Notes: a model not told the origin generated them from the sequence alone. Counted from the first letter of the stretch, positions 44,867-54,392 are shown. The stretch is 64,000 bases of DNA from Chryseobacterium endalhagicum (GCF_016745235.1 NZ_JAELVM010000001.1:819856-883855); one strand, 5' to 3'. Translations and numbers: made by a program.

Positions 44867-45508
44867 TTATGGCTCAGTTCCGAAAATGGTTACATCTGTT
44901 TTTGTTCCTTTCTTAATGTCAGATTCCTTCAAGGGAGTTCCGCCGACATTCAGGGTCTGCAGGGCGGTATTTCCGGAGATATCAAGCTTCTGGAGCTTAT
45001 TGTGTTCAACGTTCAGTTTTCGCAGGTTTTTAAGAGCGGTGATATCAATGGTTTTGAGTTGATTTAAAGATAATGTTAACTGATCAATCCTCGGCGTTTC
45101 CTTTAGGGAGATAGTTTCCAGAAGGTTGCTGTCAAGGTAGAGAGAAGTCATTTTTTTCAGACCTTCTGCCTTAAAAGAAGAAATTTTGCATCCCGTACAG
45201 GAAAACAGTTCAAGCTGGGGCAGTCCGGAGACAGAAACACTGGGAATGGTATTATCATCAAGAACAACCATTTTAACATTCGGGAAAAGATGCACATCAT
45301 CTGCTGAGGTGATGCCTTTCTGAACCAGAAATAAATTGGTGACCAGATCTGCTTCCGGTTTTTCCAGATAACCGTTTTTATTGAGATCAAAATTTCCAAG
45401 CACAGCTTTTTCAAAGTTTTGATCTTTAAAATTAATTTTTTGGGCACAGAATGGAGATAATCCTAAAATAATAAGCCCAAGACTTGCAAATATTTTAATT
45501 TTCATCAT
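44867..45508 (-). CDS. Secreted leucine-rich-repeat protein
   Basis: The 213-residue product has a signal peptide (to FCAQ). Short irregular LRRs follow from about 70 (LDDNTIPSVSVSGLPQLELF, LYLDSNLLETI, LTLSLNQLKTI, LNVEHNKLQKL, LNVGGTPL). Such proteins often mediate surface contacts. It is co-directional with the acetyltransferase genes, 9 bases upstream of them. Confidence 0.75.
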   Translation of the reverse strand: MMKIKIFASLGLIILGLSPFCAQKINFKDQNFEKAVLGNFDLNKNGYLEKPEADLVTNLFLVQKGITSADDVHLFPNVKMVVLDDNTIPSVSVSGLPQLELFSCTGCKISSFKAEGLKKMTSLYLDSNLLETISLKETPRIDQLTLSLNQLKTIDITALKNLRKLNVEHNKLQKLDISGNTALQTLNVGGTPLKESDIKKGTKTDVTIFGTEP

Positions 45509-45527
45509 CGGGTGTGTTTTTAATCCT

Positions 45528-45535
45528 TACTTTTG
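45528..45535 (+). promoter_or_regulatory. -7 box of gldB
   Basis: TACTTTTG matches TAnnTTTG, 25 bases before the gldB ATG. Confidence 0.5.
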
Positions 45536-45560
45536 TACACTTAAATTTCATGTAAAAATA

Positions 45561-46544
45561 ATGAAGATTTTTAGAATTATTGCCCTTTCTTCTATTTTAG
45601 TTCTCGTTTTGGATTCATGCAAAAAAGAACCGGAGAACCAATGGAAAGTTGAAGTGAAAAATGCGGCAGAAAAAGTAGAACTGACGGATATTTCCAAAGA
45701 ATTTTATGATCAGGCTCTTCCTCTGGACCAGTTTAAGACTAAATTTCCATGGTTTCAGGGAACTGTTTCTGATGCTGATTTTGGGAAGAGAAGAGCAGAT
45801 GCCGAAGAAATTAAGATTTATAAGGAAGCAGCTTCCAAAATAGATCAGACGAAGCTTCAGAAAGAACTTCAGGATCTGTTTTCTCACATCAAATATTATT
45901 TTCCGAAATTCAAAAGTCCTAAGGTGTATCTTTTCTCATCGGCACTGCAGATGGTTCAGGATCCTATTTTTTACGATGCGGAGGGGAATCTTCTTTTTAT
46001 AGATATCACGGGATTTATGGGAGATGGCAATGCTAATTATAAAGGTCTTGAATTGTATTTTCAGAAGTCGATGAATCCCCAGAATATTGTTCCTAAAGTT
46101 TCACAGATCTTTGCGGAGAATATTATCACCGAATCTCCGGATCATCAGAAATTTATAGACAAAGTTATTCTGAACGGAAAAATCATGATGATGCAGGATG
46201 CTTTCCTTCCTGATACCCCGGATTATCTGAAGATGAATTATACTAAAAAACAATACGACTGGGCTGTAGCGAATGAAGCCAATATCTGGAATTATTTTGT
46301 AGAAAGCAATCTCATTTTTGGAGATGATCCAAGACTGGTAGAGCGTTTTATCTCGCCCGGACCGTTTTCAAAATTCTATACGGAGATTGATAATGAGTCT
46401 TCCCCAATGATCGGAATCTTCACGGGATGGCAGATCTGTAAAGCCTATTTCAAACAGAAACCTGAAACCAAACTCGTGGATTTCTTAAAACTGGATGCAA
46501 CGAAAATTTTCAACGAAGCCGTTTATAAGCCTAAAACACCTTAA
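45561..46544 (+). CDS. gldB: Gliding motility lipoprotein GldB
   Basis: The 327-residue product has a lipobox VLVLDSC (Cys20). The fold is the helical Zn-peptidase-like GldB family: WFQGTVSDADFGKRRADAEEI, IDITGFMGDGNANYKGLE, and the WNYFVESNLIFGDDPRL and FTGWQICKAYF segments. In Flavobacterium it is required for gliding and T9SS function (established). A terminator follows it, so it is not co-transcribed with gldC. Confidence 0.9.
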   Translation: MKIFRIIALSSILVLVLDSCKKEPENQWKVEVKNAAEKVELTDISKEFYDQALPLDQFKTKFPWFQGTVSDADFGKRRADAEEIKIYKEAASKIDQTKLQKELQDLFSHIKYYFPKFKSPKVYLFSSALQMVQDPIFYDAEGNLLFIDITGFMGDGNANYKGLELYFQKSMNPQNIVPKVSQIFAENIITESPDHQKFIDKVILNGKIMMMQDAFLPDTPDYLKMNYTKKQYDWAVANEANIWNYFVESNLIFGDDPRLVERFISPGPFSKFYTEIDNESSPMIGIFTGWQICKAYFKQKPETKLVDFLKLDATKIFNEAVYKPKTP

Positions 46545-46568
46545 TAATTAAGTGTTTATAATAATATG

Positions 46569-46602
46569 ATAACCTTCAGAAGAATCTGGAGGTTATTTTT
46601 TT
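46569..46602 (+). terminator. Terminator of gldB
   Basis: ATAACCTTCAGA and TCTGGAGGTTAT form a 12-bp stem (one G-T pair), followed by seven T. Confidence 0.88.
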
Positions 46603-46682
46603 AATTAAATTTTAAAAAACATACTACTTTGTATTGCATATTACTATTTTAATTGTATTTTTGCTTTAATCAAATACATGAT

Positions 46683-47585
46683 ATGGAAAATATTATTCAG
46701 ATACAAAACTTAAACTTTGAATTTTCCCGGGACAAACCTATCCTTAAAAATATTAATCTTTCAGTCCCGAAAGGGAGTATTTTTGGCTTTCTCGGAGCCA
46801 ACGGTGCAGGGAAATCTACTACAATGAAAATGCTGATCGGCAATATTCCCGATGAATCGGGAGCCATCCGGATCTTTGATAAAAAATTATCAGAACTTTA
46901 TCCTGAAGGGTTTCAGAAAATCGGAAGCCTGATAGATTCCGCTGCTTTTTATGATCATCTTTCAGGGTGGGAAAACCTTCTGATTATTTCCAGGCTGAGA
47001 AATCTCCCTGAATCTGAATGTGAGCGAGTGCTTCACCTTGTTGATCTCTGGGAAAGCAGGGATATGAAGATGAAAAGATATTCCCTGGGGATGAAACAGC
47101 GGCTTTCCATAGCGATGACCCTTTTGGGGAAACCTGAACTTCTGATCCTTGATGAGCCGGTAAACGGGCTTGATCCGAACGGGATGCTGGAAATGCGTGA
47201 ACTTCTGATTAAACTTAACAGAGAGGAAGGCGTTACCATTTTTATATCGAGCCACCTTCTTCAGGAAATTGAAAAAATGATCACCCATCTTGCCATTATT
47301 TCGCACGGTGAAATCCGTTTTACAGGAAGCATCAAAGATCTTAACGAATTGTACAGGTATGACCATATCAGGATCGGACTTCATCATGCTTCAGAATTCA
47401 TCAGTCAGATTCCTGAGACTTATTCACCTAAAATAATTGATTCTTCAACAATTGAAATCACCGCTGAATCCAAGGAGAATATAGCCTCGCTGATTAAAAA
47501 GCTGGTTCTGAGTGATGCTGAAATTTTCGAAATCAAAAACAGTGCAGGTCTTGAAGACTGGTTCATGGAAATAACTAAAAACTAA
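46683..47585 (+). CDS. ABC transporter ATP-binding protein (BcrA-like)
   Basis: Starting at MENIIQIQNL gives 300 residues. It has Walker A GANGAGKSTTMK, signature YSLGMKQRLSIA, Walker B LLILDEPVNGLDP and the switch His in ISSHLLQEIE. The C-terminal tail is of the bacitracin/lantibiotic-resistance type. A -7 box (TATTTTTG, 46656-46663) precedes it. The permease gene follows by 6 bases. Confidence 0.92.
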   Translation: MENIIQIQNLNFEFSRDKPILKNINLSVPKGSIFGFLGANGAGKSTTMKMLIGNIPDESGAIRIFDKKLSELYPEGFQKIGSLIDSAAFYDHLSGWENLLIISRLRNLPESECERVLHLVDLWESRDMKMKRYSLGMKQRLSIAMTLLGKPELLILDEPVNGLDPNGMLEMRELLIKLNREEGVTIFISSHLLQEIEKMITHLAIISHGEIRFTGSIKDLNELYRYDHIRIGLHHASEFISQIPETYSPKIIDSSTIEITAESKENIASLIKKLVLSDAEIFEIKNSAGLEDWFMEITKN

Positions 47586-47591
47586 ACACCG

Positions 47592-49796
47592 ATGAAAAAA
47601 TTATTCACCGCCGTTAATATAGAATGGCTGAAAACAAAAGGCCTGGGACTGACTTATATCGCGATTATTTTAGGTGGCCTGATTCCTTTGATAGGCTATG
47701 TGCCTGGTTTCTTCAGCTCTGAGATTGTAAAAGAAGGCTTTCTTCCGTTCTCTGTTTTTGAAGATGCAATTGCAGGAGGACAGTCTCTCAAGTCCTTTGT
47801 GTTTTTTATCCTGCTTCTGTTCATCATTATTGCTGCCAACAGAATTGCCCAGACTGATCATAAAAACAATGGCTGGCAGCTGATGGAAACACAGCCGGTG
47901 AGCCGGTTCAATCTGTATTTTTCCAAATATATTATTCTGCTGCTGCTGTCATTCATAGCCGTATTGTCTTATTTTGGTTTCAGTATCATGGTAGCGTTGG
48001 CAGATTATTACATTCATCCTGATCCGGCAAAGCTTCTGACTTTTGATGCGGTGTGGATGATCCAGACTTTTGTAAAAATCTGTGTGACAGTTTTAGGAGT
48101 CGCAGCTCTACAGCTGTGTGTTTCTGTAATATTTCAGGGATTTATCTGGTCATTTCTTATCGGTGCATTGGGAATTGCTTCCAATATTACTTCACTGGTT
48201 CAGAAGCAGTCTTATTTCTTTAATCCATACAGTTCGTTATATGCTTTCTGGAAGGCTCCGGAAGTGAGAGACCTGAACAGCTTTATTTCCTATCCGGAAT
48301 ACATGAGTATGTTCTGGATGGTCGTTTTCCTTGCCTTAGGTTACTTTTGGTACAGTAGAAAAGGATTTAAAAATGCTTTTCTTAAAAGTAAAAAGCAGAT
48401 CATCATTTCAGCTGCTTCACTGATAATCGGAGGAGGGTTTCTTTATATGTTCCAGAAGCCGAGAGCTTACAAAAGTGACGGAACGGGTATTGCAATTAAA
48501 GGAAAGCTGGAAACAGATCTTAAAATAGACTCTGTACGTATTTATTCCAAAGAATTTCACAAAAAGATCGGAGCTGCGGCTGTTAAAAACAATACATTCA
48601 GCTGGGTAACGACAAAAGCTCTTCCATTTGATGAATATATCCTTGAATTCGGGAATAAAAGACTCGATATCGTTATGGGAAGCGGAGACTGGTTTGATTT
48701 TGAGATTAAACTTAACAGCGCCAATATGGTTTCTTATGTGAAATCTAACCGGAAAGCCGACCAGGAATACAAAAACACGGAAAGTTCTTTTGGCTTTGAA
48801 TTCAGCTATGGCCTCGAAAAGCAGAGTTTTAATAATGACCCAAAAGGTTTTTATGAGCTGGCAGAATCCGACTGGAAAGAAAATAAGAGGGTTTTAAATA
48901 TTTTTGCAGATTCGGAAAATAATGCACTTTCAGAAGACTATAAACTGTACAGAAGGCAGCTGATGGCGATTGATTTTCTGAATGAGATCAATAATTACAG
49001 GAAAATGACATCATGGAACGATCCGAAATTCGCACCGCCGGCATCTTTTGTGAAAGAGCTTAATGAAAACATCCAAAAGCCAGGACCGCTTTTAAGCAAA
49101 AACGATAATTATCTTCAGTATAAACTGGATCTACTGCTTTCAGATAAAGATCAGGCGTCCAATCCGGACAGTATTTTGTTTGTAAAGATCAACAGTATGC
49201 CTGAAGGAATTTCCAAAGACCAGCTGATGGCCAAACATCTTGCAAAAACAATCGAACTGCAGACGGACAGCCTTACGAGAAATAAACTTTTCGCTGCTGA
49301 AATCGGAAAAATAAAAGATAAAGATTATAAAGGAATGCTGTATTCGAAAATTGATCAGATCAACAGGTCTCAGAAAGGCTCTGTATTTACGGATCTGGTT
49401 CTCCTGAATGCTCAGGACAAAAAGAATCAGCTTTCAAAATATAAAGGAAAATATGTAGTGATAGATTTTTGGGCAACATGGTGTGGTCCGTGTAAACAGA
49501 TCCGTCCTGTATTTGAAACCAGAAGCCATCAGTACAGGAACTATGACAATATCCAGTTTATTTCAGTAAGCCTTGATCAGGATAAATCCAAATGGCAGAA
49601 TTATCTGAAGACCAAAACATCCAATGTTCCCCAGTTCTGGCTGGCTGATGCAGAGCAGTTTATGAGTAAATACAGAATTCAGTCTATTCCAAGATTTATC
49701 ATTATAGATCCGGAAGGTAAAATTTTTAATTTTAATACACCATTTCCTGATGAAGATAACTTCGTAGAAATTTTAGATAAGCTGAAGAAGTATTAA
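47592..49796 (+). CDS. ABC-2 permease fused to a TlpA-like thioredoxin domain
   Basis: The 734-residue protein has seven hydrophobic helices within residues 1-290, in an ABC-2/BcrB-like arrangement. A beta-rich region about 300-390 (IKGKLETDLKIDSVRIY, DIVMGSGDWFDFEI) resembles the DUF4369 start of TlpA-type proteins. The C-terminal domain (about 600-734) is a thioredoxin/AhpC-TSA fold with WCGPC at 630-634 and cis-Pro in SIPRF. With seven helices, the redox domain should face the periplasm. Such fusions are unusual. It is encoded with its own ATPase. Confidence 0.88.
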   Translation: MKKLFTAVNIEWLKTKGLGLTYIAIILGGLIPLIGYVPGFFSSEIVKEGFLPFSVFEDAIAGGQSLKSFVFFILLLFIIIAANRIAQTDHKNNGWQLMETQPVSRFNLYFSKYIILLLLSFIAVLSYFGFSIMVALADYYIHPDPAKLLTFDAVWMIQTFVKICVTVLGVAALQLCVSVIFQGFIWSFLIGALGIASNITSLVQKQSYFFNPYSSLYAFWKAPEVRDLNSFISYPEYMSMFWMVVFLALGYFWYSRKGFKNAFLKSKKQIIISAASLIIGGGFLYMFQKPRAYKSDGTGIAIKGKLETDLKIDSVRIYSKEFHKKIGAAAVKNNTFSWVTTKALPFDEYILEFGNKRLDIVMGSGDWFDFEIKLNSANMVSYVKSNRKADQEYKNTESSFGFEFSYGLEKQSFNNDPKGFYELAESDWKENKRVLNIFADSENNALSEDYKLYRRQLMAIDFLNEINNYRKMTSWNDPKFAPPASFVKELNENIQKPGPLLSKNDNYLQYKLDLLLSDKDQASNPDSILFVKINSMPEGISKDQLMAKHLAKTIELQTDSLTRNKLFAAEIGKIKDKDYKGMLYSKIDQINRSQKGSVFTDLVLLNAQDKKNQLSKYKGKYVVIDFWATWCGPCKQIRPVFETRSHQYRNYDNIQFISVSLDQDKSKWQNYLKTKTSNVPQFWLADAEQFMSKYRIQSIPRFIIIDPEGKIFNFNTPFPDEDNFVEILDKLKKY

Positions 49797-49801
49797 CTTT
49801 G
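49794..49801 (+). promoter_or_regulatory. -7 box for gldC, overlapping the permease stop codon
   Basis: TAACTTTG fits TAnnTTTG and includes the TAA stop of the permease gene. It would give gldC its own short leader. Confidence 0.45.
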
Positions 49802-49821
49802 CGGAAAAATTTTAGATTGAT

Positions 49822-50151
49822 ATGAGAAAAACTCAGATTACAATAGATGTAGAGTTGGATGAAAACCACATTCCTGAAAATATTACATGGAACGCTCAGG
49901 ATGGCGGTGTGGAAAAGGAAGAAACAAAAGCGACGATGATCTCTGTGTGGGATGATAAAACCATGGAAGCTTTAAGAATCGATCTTTGGACCAAAGAAAT
50001 GCCTGTGGATCAGATGAAAATGTTCATTCACCAGATTTTGGTATCTTTAGGGAATACGTACCAGAGAGCTACCGGAGAAGAGGATGTAGCAGAGTGGCTG
50101 GAGCAGATAGCAGATGAATTTGCTATTAAATCAGCCATCAGGTCAGTATAG
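49822..50151 (+). CDS. gldC: Gliding motility protein GldC
   Basis: The 109-residue cytoplasmic protein begins RKTQITIDVELDENHIPE and contains MPVDQMKMFIHQILVSLGNT and VAEWLEQIADEFA, the GldC family pattern. It is required for efficient gliding in Flavobacterium. The family usually sits directly after gldB; here an ABC transporter pair of 3.2 kb lies between them. Confidence 0.9.
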   Translation: MRKTQITIDVELDENHIPENITWNAQDGGVEKEETKATMISVWDDKTMEALRIDLWTKEMPVDQMKMFIHQILVSLGNTYQRATGEEDVAEWLEQIADEFAIKSAIRSV

Positions 50152-50179
50152 AAAACCTCCACACCAATCACAAAATATT

Positions 50180-50740
50180 ATGAAAAAAGCACTTCTCATC
50201 ATCAGTATGGCGGTATTACTGGCCGCGTGCGATAAGAAAACCGAAGTAAAGGAAACCAAAACAGCAGATTCTACGGTACAGGCAGAAAAGCTTCCCGCTC
50301 AGGAAACCGCTGAAGTTTCCGGTACGGAAAAACCGTCTGAAATCCAGGCATTGGATGTTGCTCTGTTTAAAGAGAAAGAAATTCCTTCCGCCATGTTAAA
50401 GGGAAGTCTTCATCCGCATGATATGGAAGGTGAATCTATCATGGAACTGGTTCCTTCTATGAATGATTTCATTAAAGGAAACGGCTCGGATATTGCTTAC
50501 ATAGATGATTCCCTGAAGAAAATCATTCTTAAGATCAACGGAAAGTTTGAAGAACTGAAGGAAACCGGTAAGGACAAGTATGAGAACAGTGAATATCAGG
50601 TTTCTTTTACCACCACAATCCCGGAAAAAGTTCCTGAAGATATAGAAGTTCTGGCTTATGCCTTTGACGGAAAGCTGGAAGTGAAAAGAAAATCTGACAA
50701 CGTTTCGAAGAGCCTTGATTTCTTTATGGGAGGCCTATAA
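50180..50740 (+). CDS. Lipoprotein, unknown function
   Basis: Starting at MKKALLIISMAVLLAAC gives 186 residues with Cys17. A Lys/Glu/Thr-rich linker (about 18-65) precedes a small domain. The longer frame overlaps gldC and is rejected. It may be co-transcribed with gldC. No family is recognised. Confidence 0.7.
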   Translation: MKKALLIISMAVLLAACDKKTEVKETKTADSTVQAEKLPAQETAEVSGTEKPSEIQALDVALFKEKEIPSAMLKGSLHPHDMEGESIMELVPSMNDFIKGNGSDIAYIDDSLKKIILKINGKFEELKETGKDKYENSEYQVSFTTTIPEKVPEDIEVLAYAFDGKLEVKRKSDNVSKSLDFFMGGL

Positions 50741-50754
50741 AAAATAAAAATATT

Positions 50755-51894
50755 ATGAATTTTAATACAAAAGTAATTCACGGAGGGCAGCACCACGAGT
50801 CTGCAACAGGTTCTGTAAATGTTCCTGTATTTTTAACGTCTACATTTGCACAAAAAAGCCCGGGAGTTCATTCCGGATATGAATATTCAAGAGCAGCCAA
50901 TCCTACAAGACAGGCTTTGGAAGACTCTCTGGCAAGCATTGAAAACGGAGCGAGAGGACTTGCTTTCGGTTCCGGACTGGCAGCCATCGACTGTGTATTG
51001 AAATTACTGAATCCAGGTGATGAGGTAGTAGCGGTAGACGACCTTTACGGAGGAACGTACAGAATGTTCACAAGACTTTTTGAAAAATATCAGTTGAAAT
51101 TTACATTCGTGAATTTCGATGATGTTTCTAAAATTGCAGACGTTATTACAGATAAAACTAAGCTGATTTGGGTAGAAACACCTACCAACCCTCTGATGAA
51201 GCTGGTAGATATTAAAGCCGTTGTGGAAATTGCAAAAGGAAAAGATATCCTTGTGGCTGTAGACAATACTTTCGCGACACCTTACATCCAGAGACCGATT
51301 GATCTTGGGGCAGATATCGTGATGCACTCGGCTACAAAATATTTAGGAGGACATTCGGATGTTATTGCCGGAGCACTGATCGCCAAAGATGCTGAGCTGG
51401 GAGAAAAACTTCACTTTATTCAGTTTGCAAGCGGCGGTATTTTAGGCCCGCACGATTCTTATCTTGTTTTAAGAGGAATCAAAACGTTAGCATTAAGAAT
51501 GCAGCGTCATTCCGATAACGGGCTGGCTGTAGCGAAATATCTTGAAAACCATCCGGCAGTAGATAAAGTAATTTATCCGGGACTGGAATCTCATCCACAG
51601 TATGATCTTGCCAAATCTCAGATGAAAGAAGCAGGAGGAATGGTTTCTTTCACTTTTAAATCCGGTAAAAAAGAAGATGCAGTAAAATTTCTTGAGAGAG
51701 TAAAAGTATTCACTCTTGCAGAATCTTTAGGAGGCGTAGAATCCTTAGCGAATCACCCGGCTTTAATGACGCATGCTTCTATTCCTGCCGATAAACGTGA
51801 AGAATTGGGAATTACCGATGATCTTGTGCGTTTAAGCGTTGGAATTGAAGACGCAGAAGATCTTATCGCAGATCTTGAACGTGCTTTTTCTTAA
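50755..51894 (+). CDS. Trans-sulfuration PLP enzyme (cystathionine gamma-synthase type)
   Basis: The 379-residue enzyme has the PLP Lys in MHSATKYLGGHSD and the family-typical YEYSRAANPTRQALE, VDNTFATPYIQRP and AESLGGVESLANHPALMTHA. It belongs to the Cys/Met metabolism PLP family. Cystathionine gamma-synthase and gamma-lyase are hard to separate by sequence alone. It is 14 bases after the lipoprotein gene. Confidence 0.88.
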   Translation: MNFNTKVIHGGQHHESATGSVNVPVFLTSTFAQKSPGVHSGYEYSRAANPTRQALEDSLASIENGARGLAFGSGLAAIDCVLKLLNPGDEVVAVDDLYGGTYRMFTRLFEKYQLKFTFVNFDDVSKIADVITDKTKLIWVETPTNPLMKLVDIKAVVEIAKGKDILVAVDNTFATPYIQRPIDLGADIVMHSATKYLGGHSDVIAGALIAKDAELGEKLHFIQFASGGILGPHDSYLVLRGIKTLALRMQRHSDNGLAVAKYLENHPAVDKVIYPGLESHPQYDLAKSQMKEAGGMVSFTFKSGKKEDAVKFLERVKVFTLAESLGGVESLANHPALMTHASIPADKREELGITDDLVRLSVGIEDAEDLIADLERAFS

Positions 51895-51912
51895 CCATTT
51901 AAAATATATATA

Positions 51913-52395
51913 ATGAGAAAGATTCAATTTTTTTTGATCTTAAGTTTTGTCAGTCAGATTGTATACTCACAGGTAAAAACTACCGATGAACTGTATAAAA
52001 CGGCCAAAAAGCTGGACAGTTTGATATTTGATATAGGATTTAATAAATGTGATCTTTCTCATTATAAATCTATAGTCAGCAAAGACCTAGAGTTTTATCA
52101 TGATAAAGGAGGAATCACTTCCGGTGAACCCGCTTTTACTGCTTCCATTAAAAATAATATCTGCGGTAACCGTAACAAAGTAAAGCGTGACCTCGTGCCG
52201 AACAGTATGAAAGTCTATCCTTTATACAACAATAACGTTCTGTACGCTTTTATAGAAGAAGGAGAACATGATTTCTTCGAATTTTCAGATGGAAAATGGA
52301 ATCAGGGCAGCCGTGCTAAATTTACGATTCTGTGGATTCAGGAAGATAAGCAGTGGAAGATGAAAAGGGTATTGAGCTACGATCATCATTTATAA
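51913..52395 (+). CDS. Exported DUF4440/SnoaL-like protein
   Basis: The 160-residue product has a signal peptide (to VYSQ). The domain has LSHYKSIVSKDLEFYHDKGG and a C-terminal WIQEDKQWKMKRVLSYDH, the NTF2-like (DUF4440) pattern. It probably binds a small ligand. It is co-directional with its neighbours. Confidence 0.75.
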   Translation: MRKIQFFLILSFVSQIVYSQVKTTDELYKTAKKLDSLIFDIGFNKCDLSHYKSIVSKDLEFYHDKGGITSGEPAFTASIKNNICGNRNKVKRDLVPNSMKVYPLYNNNVLYAFIEEGEHDFFEFSDGKWNQGSRAKFTILWIQEDKQWKMKRVLSYDHHL

Positions 52396-52400
52396 AACAT

Positions 52401-52853
52401 ATGAAAAACACCAGAAAAGCAACCTTTGAAGATTTAAATCAGTTGGCGGAATTATTCGACCAATACAGAGTTTTTTATCACAAAGAATCTGATATTCCGG
52501 CGGCTGAAAATTTTCTCAGAGAAAGAATAGAGCACAAAGATTCTGAAATTTTTGTGGCAGAAGAAGAGGGTAAACTGACAGGATTTGTCCAGTTGTATCC
52601 GATATTTTCTTCCACAAGAATGCAGCGCTACTGGCTGCTGAACGATCTCTACGTTAATGGAGACCATAGAGGGAAAGGCTATTCCAAAGAACTGATTGAA
52701 GAAGCCAAAGAGCTGTGCAGATCATCCAATGCCTGCGGAGTCCTTCTGGAAACAGGAAAAAGCAATGACATCGGAAACCAGCTGTATCCCGCCTGCGGTT
52801 TCGAACTTTATGACTCTGTGAATTTCTATGAATGGACGAACAGGGGAAATTAA
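52401..52853 (+). CDS. GNAT-family N-acetyltransferase
   Basis: Starting at MKNTRKATFED gives 150 residues. Motifs are LNDLYVNGDHRGKGYSKELI (acetyl-CoA loop) and LETGKSNDIGNQLYPACGF. The upstream frame overlaps the previous gene and is rejected. Substrate unknown. Confidence 0.85.
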   Translation: MKNTRKATFEDLNQLAELFDQYRVFYHKESDIPAAENFLRERIEHKDSEIFVAEEEGKLTGFVQLYPIFSSTRMQRYWLLNDLYVNGDHRGKGYSKELIEEAKELCRSSNACGVLLETGKSNDIGNQLYPACGFELYDSVNFYEWTNRGN

Positions 52854-53030
52854 AAGTGAAGAACTAAGAACTAAAAATGGGAATGGTCAATGCCTAATTG
52901 TGAATAGTCAATCGTGAATGGTCAATTGTGAATAGTTAAAGGTCAATTGTCAATTCATTGGAGGTATTACTCATTGCTCATCACTGATCACTCATCATTT
53001 ATCGCTCATAACTTATAACTCAAAAAAATC

Positions 53031-53537
53031 ATGTCTGATTTTCAAAAATACATACAAAGATATCTGGACCAGATTCCTTCTGAGAACTGGATCGGAGAAT
53101 TAAAAACATCAGGAGATAAAACCGTAGAAATATACGCTGCCCTTACAGAAGGACAGTCTCTTTTTGCCTATGCAGCCGGAAAATGGACACTGAAAGAACT
53201 TTTGCTGCATTTATCAGATACCGAAAGAATATTCCAGTACAGGATTCTGGCCTTTGCAAGAGGAGAAAAGACCGGCTTGCCAGGTTTTGATGAAGAAGAA
53301 TATGCAGCGAATTCTTTTGCCAATAACAGATCATTAGAATCCCTTTTGGAAGAGTATAAACTTGTAAGAAAGTCTTCACAGATCCTCATTGAAACCCTTG
53401 AACCCGGTGTTCTGAATAATACAGGTATAGCCAACGGCAATAAACTGGCCGTAGAAACAATCGGAAAACTGATTGTGGGACACAATTATCATCATTTAAG
53501 CATTATTAAAGAGAGGTATTTGCCGGGGGTGAAATAG
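53031..53537 (+). CDS. DinB-family four-helix protein
   Basis: The 168-residue protein has His residues in WTLKELLLHLSDTERI and GHNYHHLSII, the likely metal triad of DinB/YfiT-like proteins. Some members are thiol-dependent S-transferases. It has no operon partners. Upstream, 52860-53020, is filled with low-complexity repeat words. Confidence 0.85.
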   Translation: MSDFQKYIQRYLDQIPSENWIGELKTSGDKTVEIYAALTEGQSLFAYAAGKWTLKELLLHLSDTERIFQYRILAFARGEKTGLPGFDEEEYAANSFANNRSLESLLEEYKLVRKSSQILIETLEPGVLNNTGIANGNKLAVETIGKLIVGHNYHHLSIIKERYLPGVK

Positions 53538-53690
53538 GTGTGTAGAGCCAAGACTCAAGAGCCAAGAGCCAAGATGGGGAATATAGAGACTTCTCTGTGC
53601 TTTAAATGAATTGTAAAGTAAGAAAATATTCAATAGGAACTGGTTTTACTATTGGAAGATTTAATAAAACAATATTTATAATAAAAAATA

Positions 53691-53776
53691 AACGGATTGA
53701 ATGTAAAAATTCAATAGGAACGGGCTTCAGCCCGTTTTTTTAATGTAAACCATCGAGAGGCGGCTTTAGCCAAAAC
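53691..53776. repeat. REP pair, left of transposase
   Basis: It contains two hairpins, CGGGCTTCAGCCCG followed by T6-7, and GGCTTTAGCC. The order is AACGGATTGAATG, TTCAATAGGAACGGGC..., then the second hairpin and CAAAAC. It recurs at 54393-54476 in the same orientation and at 54241-54306 inverted. Confidence 0.8.
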
Positions 53777-53814
53777 ATAAATAAAAAATATTATTTTTGG
53801 TTAAAACAACACAA

Positions 53815-54240
53815 ATGTCTTTTATAAAAATTTATATTCATCTTGTCTTTTCTACAAAAAACAGAGTTCCTCATCTCAGTACATTTGAGCTAAGGATTAA
53901 ATTATGGAAACATATCAAGGAAAATGCTTCAGAAAAAGGAATCTATTTAGATCTGGTTAATGGTTACTCGGATCATTGTCACTGTCTTATTTCGTTAGGT
54001 TCCGGACAAAATATAGAAAAGGTAGTACAGCTTTTAAAAGGAGAATCTTCTTATTGGATTAATAAAAATCAGCTTACTCAGGATAAATTTTCATGGCAGG
54101 ACGAATATTTCGCCGTTTCGGTTTCAGAATCGAAAGTAGACGCTGTGAGAGAATATATTAAAAATCAGGAGAAACATCATCAGAAAAGAAGTTTTGCAGA
54201 TGAATATCAGGAATTTCTTGAGAAAAATAATTTTATATAG
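53815..54240 (+). CDS. REP-associated tyrosine transposase (IS200-like, Y1)
   Basis: Starting at MSFIKIYIHLVFSTKNR gives 141 residues, the IS200/RAYT length. The HUH motif is HCHCLISL and the catalytic Tyr is in AVREYIKNQEKHH. It cuts single-stranded DNA near hairpins in its family. It is flanked by the REP pairs, as expected for RAYTs. It appears intact. Confidence 0.9.
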   Translation: MSFIKIYIHLVFSTKNRVPHLSTFELRIKLWKHIKENASEKGIYLDLVNGYSDHCHCLISLGSGQNIEKVVQLLKGESSYWINKNQLTQDKFSWQDEYFAVSVSESKVDAVREYIKNQEKHHQKRSFADEYQEFLEKNNFI

Positions 54241-54306
54241 GTTTTGGCTAAAGCCATTGTCGTAAATCTCTTGTTGTAAATGGGCTAAAGCCCATTCCTA
54301 TTGAAT
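54241..54306. repeat. REP pair, right of transposase, inverted
   Basis: GTTTTGGCTAAAGCC and TGGGCTAAAGCCCA, ending CCTATTGAAT, mirror the left unit. It begins directly at the transposase stop codon. Confidence 0.8.
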
Positions 54307-54392
54307 ATGTTTGTCATCATAAAGAATAAATGAGATAGAACATTTTTCTGAGTATATTACCAGACTGAATAAAGCAATATTTTAAACAATAA

